Source of the DNA: Halomonas elongata
GTDB lineage: Bacteria > Pseudomonadota > Gammaproteobacteria > Pseudomonadales > Halomonadaceae
NCBI RefSeq assembly: GCF_029081005.1
Contig: NZ_JAJQTQ010000012.1
Location: 1-64,000, forward strand
Length of the DNA stretch: 64,000 nt
Direction of reading: 5' to 3'
Below, one piece after another: positions 55,923 through 64,000 of the stretch; position 1 is the stretch's first letter, and every line of letters starts with the position of its first letter. A program made the position numbers and the translations under genes. The notes beneath the pieces were generated by a model, which was not told the origin of the DNA, ran no database searches, and worked only from the letters and a program-made list of their open reading frames with translations.

Positions 55923-56230
55923 CTTGGGCCCTTCTCCTTTCCAGCCTTTTCAGCAACCGTACATGTCTCGAGTGACATGTGCTCGCTCAGCCCGACGCCA
56001 GGACCGGCTGGTCATTACGCCTTGTCTGAAAATCGTCGATGCTTGTCGACCGTCTGGACAGCCCCAGGAGTCGGCTGGAGACACAGTAGCGTCCAGGGAA
56101 GGGAAAGGAAAGGAAAGGACAGAGCCATATCGCGGCTCCCCGGCAGGAAGCCCCGGACAGAAGGCGAGACCACGGGTATACGGCATGCGCGGATATTAAA
56201 CGGCCATGGGGCGCCGCTCAAGCGCCATGC
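55923..56230. other. 308-bp spacer with GGAAA repeats
   Basis: Contains the purine-rich run at 56096-56119 (GGGAA, then GGAAA three times in a row) and a short match to the dispersed repeat (CTTGTCTGAAAATCG near 56025). It should contain the promoter of the copper chaperone gene. No gene is apparent. Confidence 0.5.
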
Positions 56231-56683
56231 TCACGCCCGGAGACAACACTGCTTGCCCTTTTTCCCGCTGCCGCAGGGGCAGGGATCATTGCGACCCGGC
56301 TTGAGCCGCATGACGCTCGGCTCGCCATCGACATAACACCACCGGCCTTCGAGCCGACTGAATGCGGACGTCTCCTCCAGCACGCCCCAGCGGCGCCCCT
56401 CGCGGAAGGTGGCACGAAAGTGCACGCGTCCCTGATCGCCCTGCGCCTGGCTGTCGATGATCTCCAGACGGATCCATTCGGTCGGGTCGACATCCGGCAG
56501 GCTCGCCGGCCGAAACTCCGGGTGCCAGGTCGCCAGCAGATAGTCGTTACGCCCCAGCGCGAAGGCGCTGAACCGCGAACGCATCAGGGCCTCCGGCGTC
56601 GGCGCCGGTGTGCCCGCATGGTAGCGGTCGCAGCATTCGGCGAGCGCATGGCCAGTGCCGCAGGGGCAGCGATCATCGTTCAT
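56231..56683 (-). CDS. YchJ family SEC-C protein (UPF0225)
   Basis: A 150-residue protein with a zinc-binding SEC-C motif at each end: CPCGTGHALAECCDRYH at the N terminus and RNDPCPCGSGKKGKQCC at the C terminus. A NTF2-like middle domain (SAFALGRNDYLLATWHPEFR, VHFRATFREG) lies between. The same double arrangement is found in E. coli YchJ, whose role is undefined; the metal knuckles resemble the SecA C terminus. It appears monocistronic. Confidence 0.92.
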   Translation of the reverse strand: MNDDRCPCGTGHALAECCDRYHAGTPAPTPEALMRSRFSAFALGRNDYLLATWHPEFRPASLPDVDPTEWIRLEIIDSQAQGDQGRVHFRATFREGRRWGVLEETSAFSRLEGRWCYVDGEPSVMRLKPGRNDPCPCGSGKKGKQCCLRA

Positions 56684-56749
56684 CCTCGAGCCTCCGGGTT
56701 CGTATCGAGAGCGCTATCATACCCATCGCGCCCCGTTTTCTCAGCGCTC

Positions 56750-59212
56750 TCATCGACGACGACGCTTGGCAAGCGCCGTGGCGGGTGATGCCAGTGGATC
56801 CTCCGGCCAGGGGTGCTTGGGGTAGCGGCCGCGCATTTCCTTGCGCACCTCGGGATAACCGTTGGCCCAGAAACTGGCCAGGTCCTCGGTCACCTGCAGG
56901 GGGCGCCGCGCCGGCGACAATAGGTGCAGACGCGGCGCGATCCGGCCGTCTACCAGTCGCGGTGTCTGTTGCCAGCCGAACACTTCCTGCAGCTTCACGG
57001 CCAGCACCGGCGTCTCGCCGCGATAATCCAGGCGAATCCGTGAGCCGCTGGGCACCTCGAGATGGCTGGGGGCCAGCTCGTCCAGCCGGGCCCGCAGCGT
57101 CCAGTCGAGACGATCCAGCAGGATCCGCTTCAGGGGCAGGCGTTCCACCTCACCGAGCCGCTTGATGCCGTCCAGATAGGGGCCGAGCCAGGTGTCCAGC
57201 GTCGCCAGCAGGGTCGCGTCGGACCAATCCGGCCAGGCCTCGCCGAGATGACGACGCAACAGCGCCACCCGGCCGCGCAGCTGTTCCGCCTCGTCATCGA
57301 ACGGCAGCTCGGCGCGACGGACCAGGGCCTCCAGCAAGGCATGGCGTACCGCCTCCGGCGACTTGTCGTGCAGCGGACCGCGCTCGAGCACCACCGCCCC
57401 CAGGCCGCGCCGACGCTCCCCGACGAGTTCGCCCCGGGCATCGGACCATTCCAGATGGTCCCGCCATTGTCGAGCCTCGGGATACAAGGCCTCGAGGCCA
57501 GCCACCGAGAGGGCGGCGGCACGGAAGATACGACCGCCGCCCTGCTCCCCATCGAGCTCCGCCGCCACCAGCACGTCAGCGTGGGCCAGCGGGTGGGACG
57601 CCGGCAAGCACGCCTGGCCGCCCGACGCCAGCCGAAAACGTCCCACCTCGACGCGCTGGGCGATGCGCTCCGGCCAGGCCAAGGCCAGCAGCTCACCGAG
57701 GGGTGCCATGTCCGAGACCACCTCAAGTCGTACCCGGGCAATGGAGGTCAGTCGCTCGGCATCGCGCCGCCAACGCCGGTGGTCTTCCGGCGCGGCGAAG
57801 CGACGCCGCAGAGCCTCGGCGAGGTCACGTTCATCATCGGCATCCCTCCCCTCGAGCAGGGCCACCAGACCACAGGCCAGGGCACGAGCCTCGAGTCGCC
57901 CGGCCCTTTCCAGCATCACCGCCATGCGTGGATGTACCGGCCAGCGCGCACAGTCGCCCCCGAAGCGAGTCAGGCGATGCTCGCCGTCCAGCACCCCGAG
58001 CCGCACCAGTCCATCGCGCCCCGCCGCCAACGCGGCCGGCGCCGGCGGCGTCACCCAGGTCAGCGCACCAGGCTCGGTGATGCCCCAGCGTGCCAGCTCG
58101 AAGGCCAGCGGCATCAAGTCACTCTGACGGATCTCCGGCTCACGATCCGGTGGCAGGGGTTGCGCTTCCGACCACAGGCGGTAGCAGACACCCGGCGCCT
58201 GGCGGCCGGCACGCCCCCGACGCTGGTCGGCACTGGCACGATTGACCCGGCGCGTCTCGAGTCGTGTGAGACCGGTACGCGCTTGATGGACCGGCAGCCG
58301 CTCGCGGCCGGCATCGATGACCTGGCGCACGCCATCGACGGTCACACTGGACTCGGCAATGGCAGTCGCCAGCACCACCCGACGGCGCCCCTCGGTATCC
58401 GGTACCAGTGCCCGGCGTTGCGCCGCCAGGGGCATTCGGCCATGCAGTTCATGGATGACGACCGACGACGGCAGACGTTCGTCGAGCCGCCGCCCCAGCC
58501 GACGAATCTCGGCGACGCCCGGCAGTATCACCAGGACATCGCCGTCATCGCTGGCCAACGCCTCCTCGACGATCGCCGCTTGATGGCGATCCACCTCGGC
58601 GCGAGCCCCCGGTGGCCGGTAGCGTGTCGTCACCGGGAACTGGCGACCCTCACACTCGATCAACGGCGTCTCGGCACCCAGGGCCGCGGCAAGCGCCTCG
58701 ACATCGAGCGTCGCCGACATCACCAGCAGTCGCAGATCATCACGCACGGTCCGGGCATCCAGCGTCAGGGCCAACCCCAGATCCGCATCGAGGCTTCGTT
58801 CATGAAATTCGTCGAAGATAATGCCGGATACGCCATCCAGAAGCGGATTTTCCTGCAACATGCGCGTAAGAACGCCCTGGGTGACCACCTCGAGCCGCGT
58901 CCGGTCGCTCACCCGCGTTTCGCCGCGCATCCGCACACCGACCGTCTGCCCGACCGGCTCGGACAGCGTCTCGGCCAGGCGAGACGCCGCCAGGCGGGCA
59001 GCGACACGGCGTGGTTCGAGAAGCAATAAGCGCTGGCCTCGGCACCATTCGGCGTCGAGCAATGCCAGCGGTACTCGCGTGGTCTTGCCGGCCCCCGGCT
59101 CGGCCACCAGCATGGCGCAGGCGTGCTCATTCAACGCCTCGAGGATCGCCTCGAGCCGCGCTTCGATGGGCAGCGCCATCGTATCGGCGCCGTGGTGCGT
59201 CGTTTTCGGCAT
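56750..59212 (-). CDS. hrpB: ATP-dependent helicase HrpB
   Basis: An 820-residue DEAH-family helicase. Motif I is AEPGAGKTTRVP, motif II FDEFHERSLDADLG (DEFH), motif III VMSATLD, and motif VI QRRGRAGRQAPGVCYRLWS. A C-terminal HrpB domain (about 680-810) contains LDWTLRARLDELAPSHLEVPSG and SFWANGYPEVRKEMRGRYPKH. HrpB is distinct from HrpA by length and tail; in some bacteria it processes RNA or affects virulence. The start ATG 59212 has AAGG 8 bases upstream. Confidence 0.95.
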   Translation of the reverse strand: MPKTTHHGADTMALPIEARLEAILEALNEHACAMLVAEPGAGKTTRVPLALLDAEWCRGQRLLLLEPRRVAARLAASRLAETLSEPVGQTVGVRMRGETRVSDRTRLEVVTQGVLTRMLQENPLLDGVSGIIFDEFHERSLDADLGLALTLDARTVRDDLRLLVMSATLDVEALAAALGAETPLIECEGRQFPVTTRYRPPGARAEVDRHQAAIVEEALASDDGDVLVILPGVAEIRRLGRRLDERLPSSVVIHELHGRMPLAAQRRALVPDTEGRRRVVLATAIAESSVTVDGVRQVIDAGRERLPVHQARTGLTRLETRRVNRASADQRRGRAGRQAPGVCYRLWSEAQPLPPDREPEIRQSDLMPLAFELARWGITEPGALTWVTPPAPAALAAGRDGLVRLGVLDGEHRLTRFGGDCARWPVHPRMAVMLERAGRLEARALACGLVALLEGRDADDERDLAEALRRRFAAPEDHRRWRRDAERLTSIARVRLEVVSDMAPLGELLALAWPERIAQRVEVGRFRLASGGQACLPASHPLAHADVLVAAELDGEQGGGRIFRAAALSVAGLEALYPEARQWRDHLEWSDARGELVGERRRGLGAVVLERGPLHDKSPEAVRHALLEALVRRAELPFDDEAEQLRGRVALLRRHLGEAWPDWSDATLLATLDTWLGPYLDGIKRLGEVERLPLKRILLDRLDWTLRARLDELAPSHLEVPSGSRIRLDYRGETPVLAVKLQEVFGWQQTPRLVDGRIAPRLHLLSPARRPLQVTEDLASFWANGYPEVRKEMRGRYPKHPWPEDPLASPATALAKRRRR

Positions 59213-59320
59213 CTTCATGTCCTTGCCCACTCTCGTCCGAGCCCTGTCGCCATCATGGCCTCCATCCCGTTTTCGACTTGCCAAGGCGCGCCAGCGATTC
59301 TAGGCTTGGCTTTCGACACC

Positions 59321-59336
59321 TTGACCAAAAGGTCAG
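59321..59336 (+). promoter_or_regulatory. RutR-type operator upstream of the purine permease
   Basis: TTGACCAAAAGGTCAG includes the perfect inverted repeat TGACC-AAAA-GGTCA. The E. coli RutR consensus is TTGACCANNTGGTCAA, so 12 of the 14 specified bases match. It lies about 50 bp upstream of the permease start codon. Confidence 0.65.
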
Positions 59337-59386
59337 GAAATGACAATTTGACGTTCCGCCCACAACAACAAACAGGGTCCAATGGT

Positions 59387-60763
59387 ATGCAACAGACCAC
59401 TACCACCCGCCCCGTCGGGGGCTCGCGCTCGGCCGCGTCCCAACAGGAGGACCTGCCTTCCCTCGATCGCTGGTTCGGCGTCAGCCGTCGCGGTTCCAGC
59501 CTGAAGACCGAAATTCTCGCCGGCATCGCCACTTTCCTGGCCGGCATGTACATCATCGTGGTCAATCCGGCAATCCTCTCCGATGCCGGTATTCCCTTCG
59601 CCTCCGCCCTCTCCGCGACGGTGCTGATCAGCTTCATGAGCAGCCTGGCCATGGGTCTCTATGCACGCAACCCGATCCTGGTGGCACCGGGCATGGGCAT
59701 GAATGCGCTGTTCACCTATACCCTGGTGATGGGCGCCGGCCTGTCCTGGGAGGTGGCACTGGGCTGCGTGTTCTGGTCCGGGGTGCTGTTCGCCACCCTG
59801 GCGCTGTTCAACGTGCGCCGGGCGGTCATCGAGGCCATCCCGCTGTCGCTGCGTTACGCCATTACCTGCGGCATCGGCCTGTTCATCACCTTCATCGGTC
59901 TGAAGAACGCCGGTTTCATCGTCGGCAGCGACGCCACCCTGGTATCGCTGGGCACCATCGATGCCAGCCTGGTCACCTTCTTCCTCGGCCTGGTGGCCAC
60001 GGCGATCTTCGTGATCATGCGTTTCAACGGCGCCTTGATCATGGGCATCGCCCTGACCACGCTGCTGGCCGCGCCCATGGGCCGGTTCTGGGGCGACGAG
60101 GTGATGGTGGCCTGGAACGGCCTGGCCGCCTGGCCCGATTTCGGCGCCGTCATGCAGGTCGACATCATCGGCGCGCTGAAGGTCGCCTACCTGCCGTTCA
60201 TCTTCGTGATGCTGTTCACCAACTTCTTCGATGCCTTGTCCTGCTTCATGGCACTCTCCGAGTCCGCCGGCCTCAAGGATGAAGAAGGCAATCCGCGCAA
60301 TCTCAAGCGCTCGATGACGGTGGATGCCTTCGCCTCGATGATCGCGGCACCGCTTGGTACCAGCGCCGCCCAGACCTTCATCGAATCCGGGGCCGGGGTC
60401 GCCCAGGGCGGACGCACCGGCCTGGTGGCGGTGGTCATCGCGCTCCTCTTCCTGCCCTTCCTGTTTCTCTCGCCATTGCTGTCGCTGGTGCCCAGCATCG
60501 CCACCGCCCCGGCGCTGGTCCTGGTCGGGCTGTTCATGATGACGCCGATCAGCAAGATCGACTGGAGCCACTTCGACCAGGCCTTCCCGGCCTTCCTGGC
60601 AATCATCCTGATGCCGTTGACCTACTCGATCACCCTGGGCATCGCCTTCGGCTTCATGAGCTTCGTGCTGATCAAGGCGCTGACCGGCAAGGTGCAGGAA
60701 ATCAAGCCGGCCATGTGGGTCACGGCAGCCCTCGCCGTGCTGATGCTGCTGACCACCCAGTAG
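59387..60763 (+). CDS. NCS2/AzgA-type purine permease
   Basis: A 458-residue permease of the AzgA group of the nucleobase-cation symporters. RWFGVSRRGSSLKTEILAGIATFLAG, NPILVAPGMGMNALFTYTLV and LFTNFFDALSCFMALSESAGL are typical. GTSAAQTFIESGAGVAQGGRTG is also conserved. Such carriers take up adenine, guanine or hypoxanthine with protons. It has a RutR-type box upstream and lies in a purine-degradation neighbourhood with xdhAB. ATG 59387 fits the family; AGGG lies upstream. Confidence 0.92.
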   Translation: MQQTTTTRPVGGSRSAASQQEDLPSLDRWFGVSRRGSSLKTEILAGIATFLAGMYIIVVNPAILSDAGIPFASALSATVLISFMSSLAMGLYARNPILVAPGMGMNALFTYTLVMGAGLSWEVALGCVFWSGVLFATLALFNVRRAVIEAIPLSLRYAITCGIGLFITFIGLKNAGFIVGSDATLVSLGTIDASLVTFFLGLVATAIFVIMRFNGALIMGIALTTLLAAPMGRFWGDEVMVAWNGLAAWPDFGAVMQVDIIGALKVAYLPFIFVMLFTNFFDALSCFMALSESAGLKDEEGNPRNLKRSMTVDAFASMIAAPLGTSAAQTFIESGAGVAQGGRTGLVAVVIALLFLPFLFLSPLLSLVPSIATAPALVLVGLFMMTPISKIDWSHFDQAFPAFLAIILMPLTYSITLGIAFGFMSFVLIKALTGKVQEIKPAMWVTAALAVLMLLTTQ

Positions 60764-60779
60764 ACAAGGAAACCTCTGA

Positions 60780-61436
60780 TTACGTGACGGGCTCGGGGTG
60801 ACGCACCCCGCAGCCCTTCAGGACCACCCGGGTCAGAAAACGCGTGATGTCCTCGAGATCGTCGTCACCCAGTGCCTCGCGACCGGTGATGCCCAGCACC
60901 TGGGCTTCGAAATCCGCGTAGTGCTGGGTGGACGACCAGATCAAGAAGATCAGCCAGACTGGATCGACCGGGTCCATCAGGCCCCGATCGGCCCACTCCC
61001 GGAACACCGCCGCACGACTCTGCACCCACTCGCGCAACTCGCCACGCAGGTACTCCTGAAGGAAGGGGGCGCCGCCGAGAATTTCGCTGGCAAACAACCG
61101 CGAACCTTCCGGGTGGCGTCGCGACATCTGCATCTTGGAGCGAATGAAGGCGGAGAGCACCTCGGCGGGATCGTCCTGGGCCGAGATGTCATCGAGCATC
61201 GCGTTCCAGCGCGCCATCATGCGTTCCAGCAGGCGCACGTAAAGCTTGCGCTTGCTGCCCATGTAATAGAGGACATTGGACTTGGGCAGATCGGCCTGCT
61301 CGGCGATTTCCTGCAGGCTGGCGCCGCGATAACCGTGCCGCGCGAAGACGCGTTCCGCCGCCGCCAGGATAGCCCTCTCGTTGCGCTGGCGGATCGCTCC
61401 GCCCTCTTGTTCGCTGTACTGCATTGCCTTGGCCAT
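60780..61436 (-). CDS. TetR-family regulator, RutR-like
   Basis: A 218-residue regulator. The helix-turn-helix is ILAAAERVFARHGYRGASLQEIAEQADLPKSNVLYYMGSK. The C-terminal domain, with RMMARWNAMLDDIS, HPEGSRLFASEILGGAPFLQEYL and DPVWLIFLIWSSTQHYADF, is that of RutR (YcdC), which binds pyrimidines such as uracil, and of close relatives in purine pathways. RutR-type operators lie upstream of the purine permease and xdhA on either side. Control of both genes is therefore likely. Confidence 0.9.
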   Translation of the reverse strand: MAKAMQYSEQEGGAIRQRNERAILAAAERVFARHGYRGASLQEIAEQADLPKSNVLYYMGSKRKLYVRLLERMMARWNAMLDDISAQDDPAEVLSAFIRSKMQMSRRHPEGSRLFASEILGGAPFLQEYLRGELREWVQSRAAVFREWADRGLMDPVDPVWLIFLIWSSTQHYADFEAQVLGITGREALGDDDLEDITRFLTRVVLKGCGVRHPEPVT

Positions 61437-61864
61437 GAACCCTCATCAGCTCGACGACAGGTTTAGGAAGCACGGCACAAATGCCTGTGCGGGCAAATCG
61501 CTACGTTACGCGGTGCTCAGAATCCTCACCTATACCGCATAGGCTCCGGTTCTTGCGCTCCGGGCGCCTTGCGCTTTGCTCCGCTCGCCGATTCGTTCAG
61601 CGCTTCCTTGGGGCCATGAGCTTGCCTGACAGCCGCCGTACAGGCAATTCGCCCAGGGTGAAAAACAGGGCGAGTGCTGCCGGCTCCGGCGAGAGACCTC
61701 GGCCACCAAGGATCGTCACAAAAAAACACGACAAAAACTTGCCAAAGCTGACCATATGGTCAAGAATTGAGGTATCATCTTTACACGGCCTGGGAAAGTC
61801 GTGCTTTCCCGATACGCTTTTCCACTACGCTTTTCCGAAACAACGACGACAAACGGAGCCGGCC
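61437..61864. other. 428-bp divergent regulatory spacer
   Basis: The region between the RutR-like gene and xdhA contains a 23-bp dispersed repeat (61479-61501) matching 32839-32861 with one change, then about 230 bp of GC-rich DNA without ORF evidence, then the RutR-type operator and xdhA promoter (61739-61800). Confidence 0.6.
61739..61767 (+). promoter_or_regulatory. RutR-type operator and promoter of xdhA
   Basis: CTGACCATATGGTCAA (61748-61763) contains the perfect 14-bp palindrome TGACCATATGGTCA and matches the RutR consensus at every specified base but the first. It lies between a possible -35 (TTGCCA, 61739-61744) and a weak -10 (AAGAAT, 61762-61767) spaced 17 bp apart, the position of a classic repressor site. 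Confidence 0.75.
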
Positions 61865-63370
61865 ATGATCGACTTCTATCTGAATGGCGAGCGACGTCGC
61901 TGCAGTGACGTACCCGCCGACACCAGCCTGCTCGAGCTGCTGCGCGTGCACCTCGGTCGAACCGGGACCAAGGAAGGCTGCGCCTCCGGCGACTGCGGCG
62001 CCTGCACCGTGGCCATCGGCGAGCCGGACGCCCTGGGTGAACTGGCCTATCGCAACGCCAACGCCTGCATCCTGCCCGCCCATCAGATCGATGGCTGTCA
62101 CCTGGTCACCGTGGAAGGTCTGGCCCGGGGCGACGAGCTGCATCCGGCCCAGGCCGCCATGGTCGATCACCATGGCAGCCAGTGCGGGTTCTGCACGCCA
62201 GGCATCGTGATGTCGCTGTTCACCCTCCATGAACAGCAACGCCGCACGCCCGCCCCGCTGACTCAGGAACGTCTCGAGGCGGCGCTGGGCGGCAATCTGT
62301 GTCGTTGCACCGGCTATCGCCCGATCCGCGATGCCGCGCTCAGCATGGGCGACTACCCCGATGTCCGCCCCGCCTGGGCCGATGAACCGCACCTGAGCAG
62401 TAATGTCGCCTGGCTGCGTCGCACCGACGACGACGAGCCGGCCACCGCCGGCCACTATGTCGCTCCCCAGGACATCGCCGCCCTGCGCGACCTCAAGCGT
62501 CGACGCCCGAAGGCAAGGCTGGTGGCCGGCGGCACCGACCTGTGGCTGGAAAGCACGCAACAGCTCAAGCCCCTCGACGACATCATCGACGTGCGGCAGG
62601 TGGCCGAGCTCACCAGCATCGACGAGACCCATGACGGCTGGTGGATCGGCGCGGCGGTGACGCTCGCCGACATGACGCCGCTGCTCGCCGAGCATTACCC
62701 GGCCTTCGAGCACCTGATGCACCGTTTCGCCTCGTCGCAGATCCGCAACCGCGGGACCCTGGGCGGCAATATCGCCAACGCCTCGCCGATCGGCGACACC
62801 CCGCCGGTCATGCTGGCCCTGGATGCCCGGCTGCGCCTGGACGGCCCCGACGGCGCCCGCGAGCTGCCGCTGTCGGAGTTCTTCCTCGACTACCGCAAGA
62901 CGGCCCTGGGCGAGAACGAATTCATTGCCGCCATCTTCCTGCCGCGCCCGACACCGGCACAGCAACTCAAGGTGTGGAAGCTGTCCAAGCGTCGGGAGGA
63001 CGATATCTCGGCGATACTCGCCGCCTTCGCCTGGCGGCTGGAGGATGGCGTGATGCGTGACGTTCGCCTGGGCTTCGGCGGCATGGCCGCCATCCCCCGA
63101 CGCGCCACCGAAACCGAGGCCGCCCTGGAAGGGCGCGCGCCCGACCCCGCCGTCTTCGCCGCCGCCCGCGCAGTGCTGTGCGAGGAATTGACGCCGATGA
63201 GCGATGTACGGGGTAGCGCCGAATACCGCCGTACCGCCGCCGGCAACATGCTCGAACGCCTGCGCCTGATGATCGAGGCCGACATGCCCGCCGCCGAGGC
63301 GACGCCGAACAATGACAGTGACAACAATGATTCAGCGACCAAGGTGACTCTCGATGCGTACGCTCACTAG
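61865..63370 (+). CDS. xdhA: Xanthine dehydrogenase small subunit
   Basis: A 501-residue subunit with two [2Fe-2S] domains and an FAD domain. The plant-type cluster is CASGDCGACTV, and the second cluster CGFCTPGIVM plus CRCTGYRPI. The FAD region contains ARLVAGGTDLWLE and SSQIRNRGTLGGNIANASPIGD. It passes electrons from the molybdenum subunit to NAD. Xanthine dehydrogenase oxidises hypoxanthine to xanthine and urate. The C-terminal tail (NNDSDNNDS) is acidic and low-complexity. The stop overlaps the xdhB start by 17 bp. Confidence 0.95.
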   Translation: MIDFYLNGERRRCSDVPADTSLLELLRVHLGRTGTKEGCASGDCGACTVAIGEPDALGELAYRNANACILPAHQIDGCHLVTVEGLARGDELHPAQAAMVDHHGSQCGFCTPGIVMSLFTLHEQQRRTPAPLTQERLEAALGGNLCRCTGYRPIRDAALSMGDYPDVRPAWADEPHLSSNVAWLRRTDDDEPATAGHYVAPQDIAALRDLKRRRPKARLVAGGTDLWLESTQQLKPLDDIIDVRQVAELTSIDETHDGWWIGAAVTLADMTPLLAEHYPAFEHLMHRFASSQIRNRGTLGGNIANASPIGDTPPVMLALDARLRLDGPDGARELPLSEFFLDYRKTALGENEFIAAIFLPRPTPAQQLKVWKLSKRREDDISAILAAFAWRLEDGVMRDVRLGFGGMAAIPRRATETEAALEGRAPDPAVFAAARAVLCEELTPMSDVRGSAEYRRTAAGNMLERLRLMIEADMPAAEATPNNDSDNNDSATKVTLDAYAH

Positions 63371-64000
63371 GCTCTCCCCTTCCCCCGACACCACCGAGCG
63401 CCAGGGATCGGCCGGCGCGGCCCGTGCCCACGAGAGCGCCATCAAGCACGTGACCGGGCGCGCCGCCTATATCGACGATCAACCGGCACCGGCCGACACC
63501 CTGCATGTCGCGCTCGGCCTCTCGCCGGTGGCCCATGGCTGGCTCAACCGTCTGGACCTGGAGAAGGTCAGGTCCGCCCCCGGTGTGGTCGACGTCATCA
63601 CCCTGGCAGACGTCCCCGGCCATACCGACATTGGTCCGGTGTTTCCGGGCGATCCGATCTTTGCCGGCGACGAGATCAGTTATGTCGGCCAGTGCCTGTT
63701 CGCGGTCGCCGCCGATACCCACAAGGCGGCGCGACTGGCCGTCAAGGAAGCCGTGGTCGAGATCGACGAACGCCCGGCCTGTCTCGATCCGGTGGCGGCC
63801 ACCGAGCGCGAGGAATTCGTGCGGCCCACCCATGTCCAGGAGCGCGGCGATTGGCAGAACGCCCTTGAGGAAGCCCCCCACCGACTCGAGGGCGAGCAGT
63901 TCGTCGGCGGCCAGGAACACTTCTATCTCGAGGGGCAGGCCTGCCTGGTGGTCCCCAGCGAGGACGAAGGCGTGATGGTCTACACCTCCAACCAGCACCC
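63354..64000 (+). CDS. xdhB: Xanthine dehydrogenase large subunit (partial)
   Basis: The first 215 residues of the molybdopterin-binding subunit; the gene continues beyond the window. The sequence SAIKHVTGRAAYIDDQPAPA and GVVDVITLADVPGHTDIGPV are typical of XdhB N-termini. GEQFVGGQEHFYLEGQACLV is the conserved QEHFYLE region. It contains the substrate-binding and molybdenum domain of the heterodimer. ATG 63354 overlaps the end of xdhA, so the pair is coupled. Confidence 0.93.
   Translation, partial: MRTLTRLSPSPDTTERQGSAGAARAHESAIKHVTGRAAYIDDQPAPADTLHVALGLSPVAHGWLNRLDLEKVRSAPGVVDVITLADVPGHTDIGPVFPGDPIFAGDEISYVGQCLFAVAADTHKAARLAVKEAVVEIDERPACLDPVAATEREEFVRPTHVQERGDWQNALEEAPHRLEGEQFVGGQEHFYLEGQACLVVPSEDEGVMVYTSNQH

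Noticed and set aside
57062..59029. Open frame of 655 codons on the plus strand opposite hrpB
   Set aside because: Antisense shadow of a gene with intact helicase motifs; no start signal or domain.
61481..61864. Extension of xdhA upstream to 61481
   Set aside because: The extra codons cover the 23-bp repeat and the RutR-type operator, and XdhA proteins begin at the IDFYLNG strand after ATG 61865.

Overview
The window is a continuous stretch of GC-rich chromosome from a gammaproteobacterium, most likely a Halomonas-type halophile (Halomonadaceae). Supporting this are the thrS-infC-rpmI-rplT-pheS-pheT-ihfA translation block, a Pseudomonas-like aa3 oxidase cluster, a full histidine-utilisation (hut) cluster with a Na+/H+-antiporter-type carrier, TRAP and polyol ABC transporters, and short dispersed palindromic repeats between genes. 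The genus is an inference; no 16S gene is present. I see no transposase, integrase, phage gene, toxin-antitoxin pair, CRISPR array or origin.

Layout. 0-4.2 kb: a LysR regulator (-), nucleotide nucleosidase ppnN (+), a small membrane protein and a MioC-like flavodoxin (-), and a DUF2788 protein (+). 4.2-11.7 kb: the translation operon (-), with a probable non-AUG (ATC) start on infC and a terminator/attenuator between rplT and pheS. 11.8-13.5 kb: an OmpA-like lipoprotein and a DUF2489 protein. 13.6-21.7 kb: cytochrome c oxidase genes and assembly factors (coxB, coxA, ctaG, coxC, SURF1, a CxxxC protein, ctaA, cyoE), with DUF2909 (+) and a 57-residue DUF2970 protein. 21.9-23.3 kb: an lrgAB pair and tRNA-Pro(GGG). 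23.5-27.3 kb: a desaturase and a patch of small or orphan genes, including a zinc metallopeptidase that has lost one of its zinc ribbons. 27.5-30.3 kb: a DctPQM TRAP transporter. 30.3-33.1 kb: a DUF2955/HlyD efflux pair and a small lipoprotein.

33.1-45.1 kb is a polyol (mannitol/sorbitol/arabitol) catabolic locus on the minus strand: a SorC regulator, a binding protein, two permeases and an ATPase, a HAD hydrolase, a sorbitol-type SDR, a uridine-kinase-like P-loop kinase, a mannitol 2-dehydrogenase, xylulokinase and transaldolase. Polyols would be imported and oxidised to fructose or xylulose, then passed to the pentose-phosphate pathway. No classical fructokinase is present. 45.2-55.4 kb holds a DUF938 methyltransferase and the hut locus (hutC, a YjiH-like membrane protein, hutI, hutG, hutU, hutH and a carrier). 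TTGTATATACAA-type boxes precede both hutI and the YjiH gene. 55.4-59.2 kb has a PCu(A)C copper chaperone, a YchJ protein and the helicase hrpB. 59.3-64 kb is a purine module: an AzgA-like permease, a RutR-like TetR regulator and xdhA/xdhB (xdhB runs off the end). Near-identical TGACC-N4-GGTCA palindromes precede the permease and xdhA.

The most unusual features are non-coding: several perfect heptamer tandem arrays, a 129-bp nested palindrome, composite dispersed repeats, and a cloverleaf-like element inside the hut operon.
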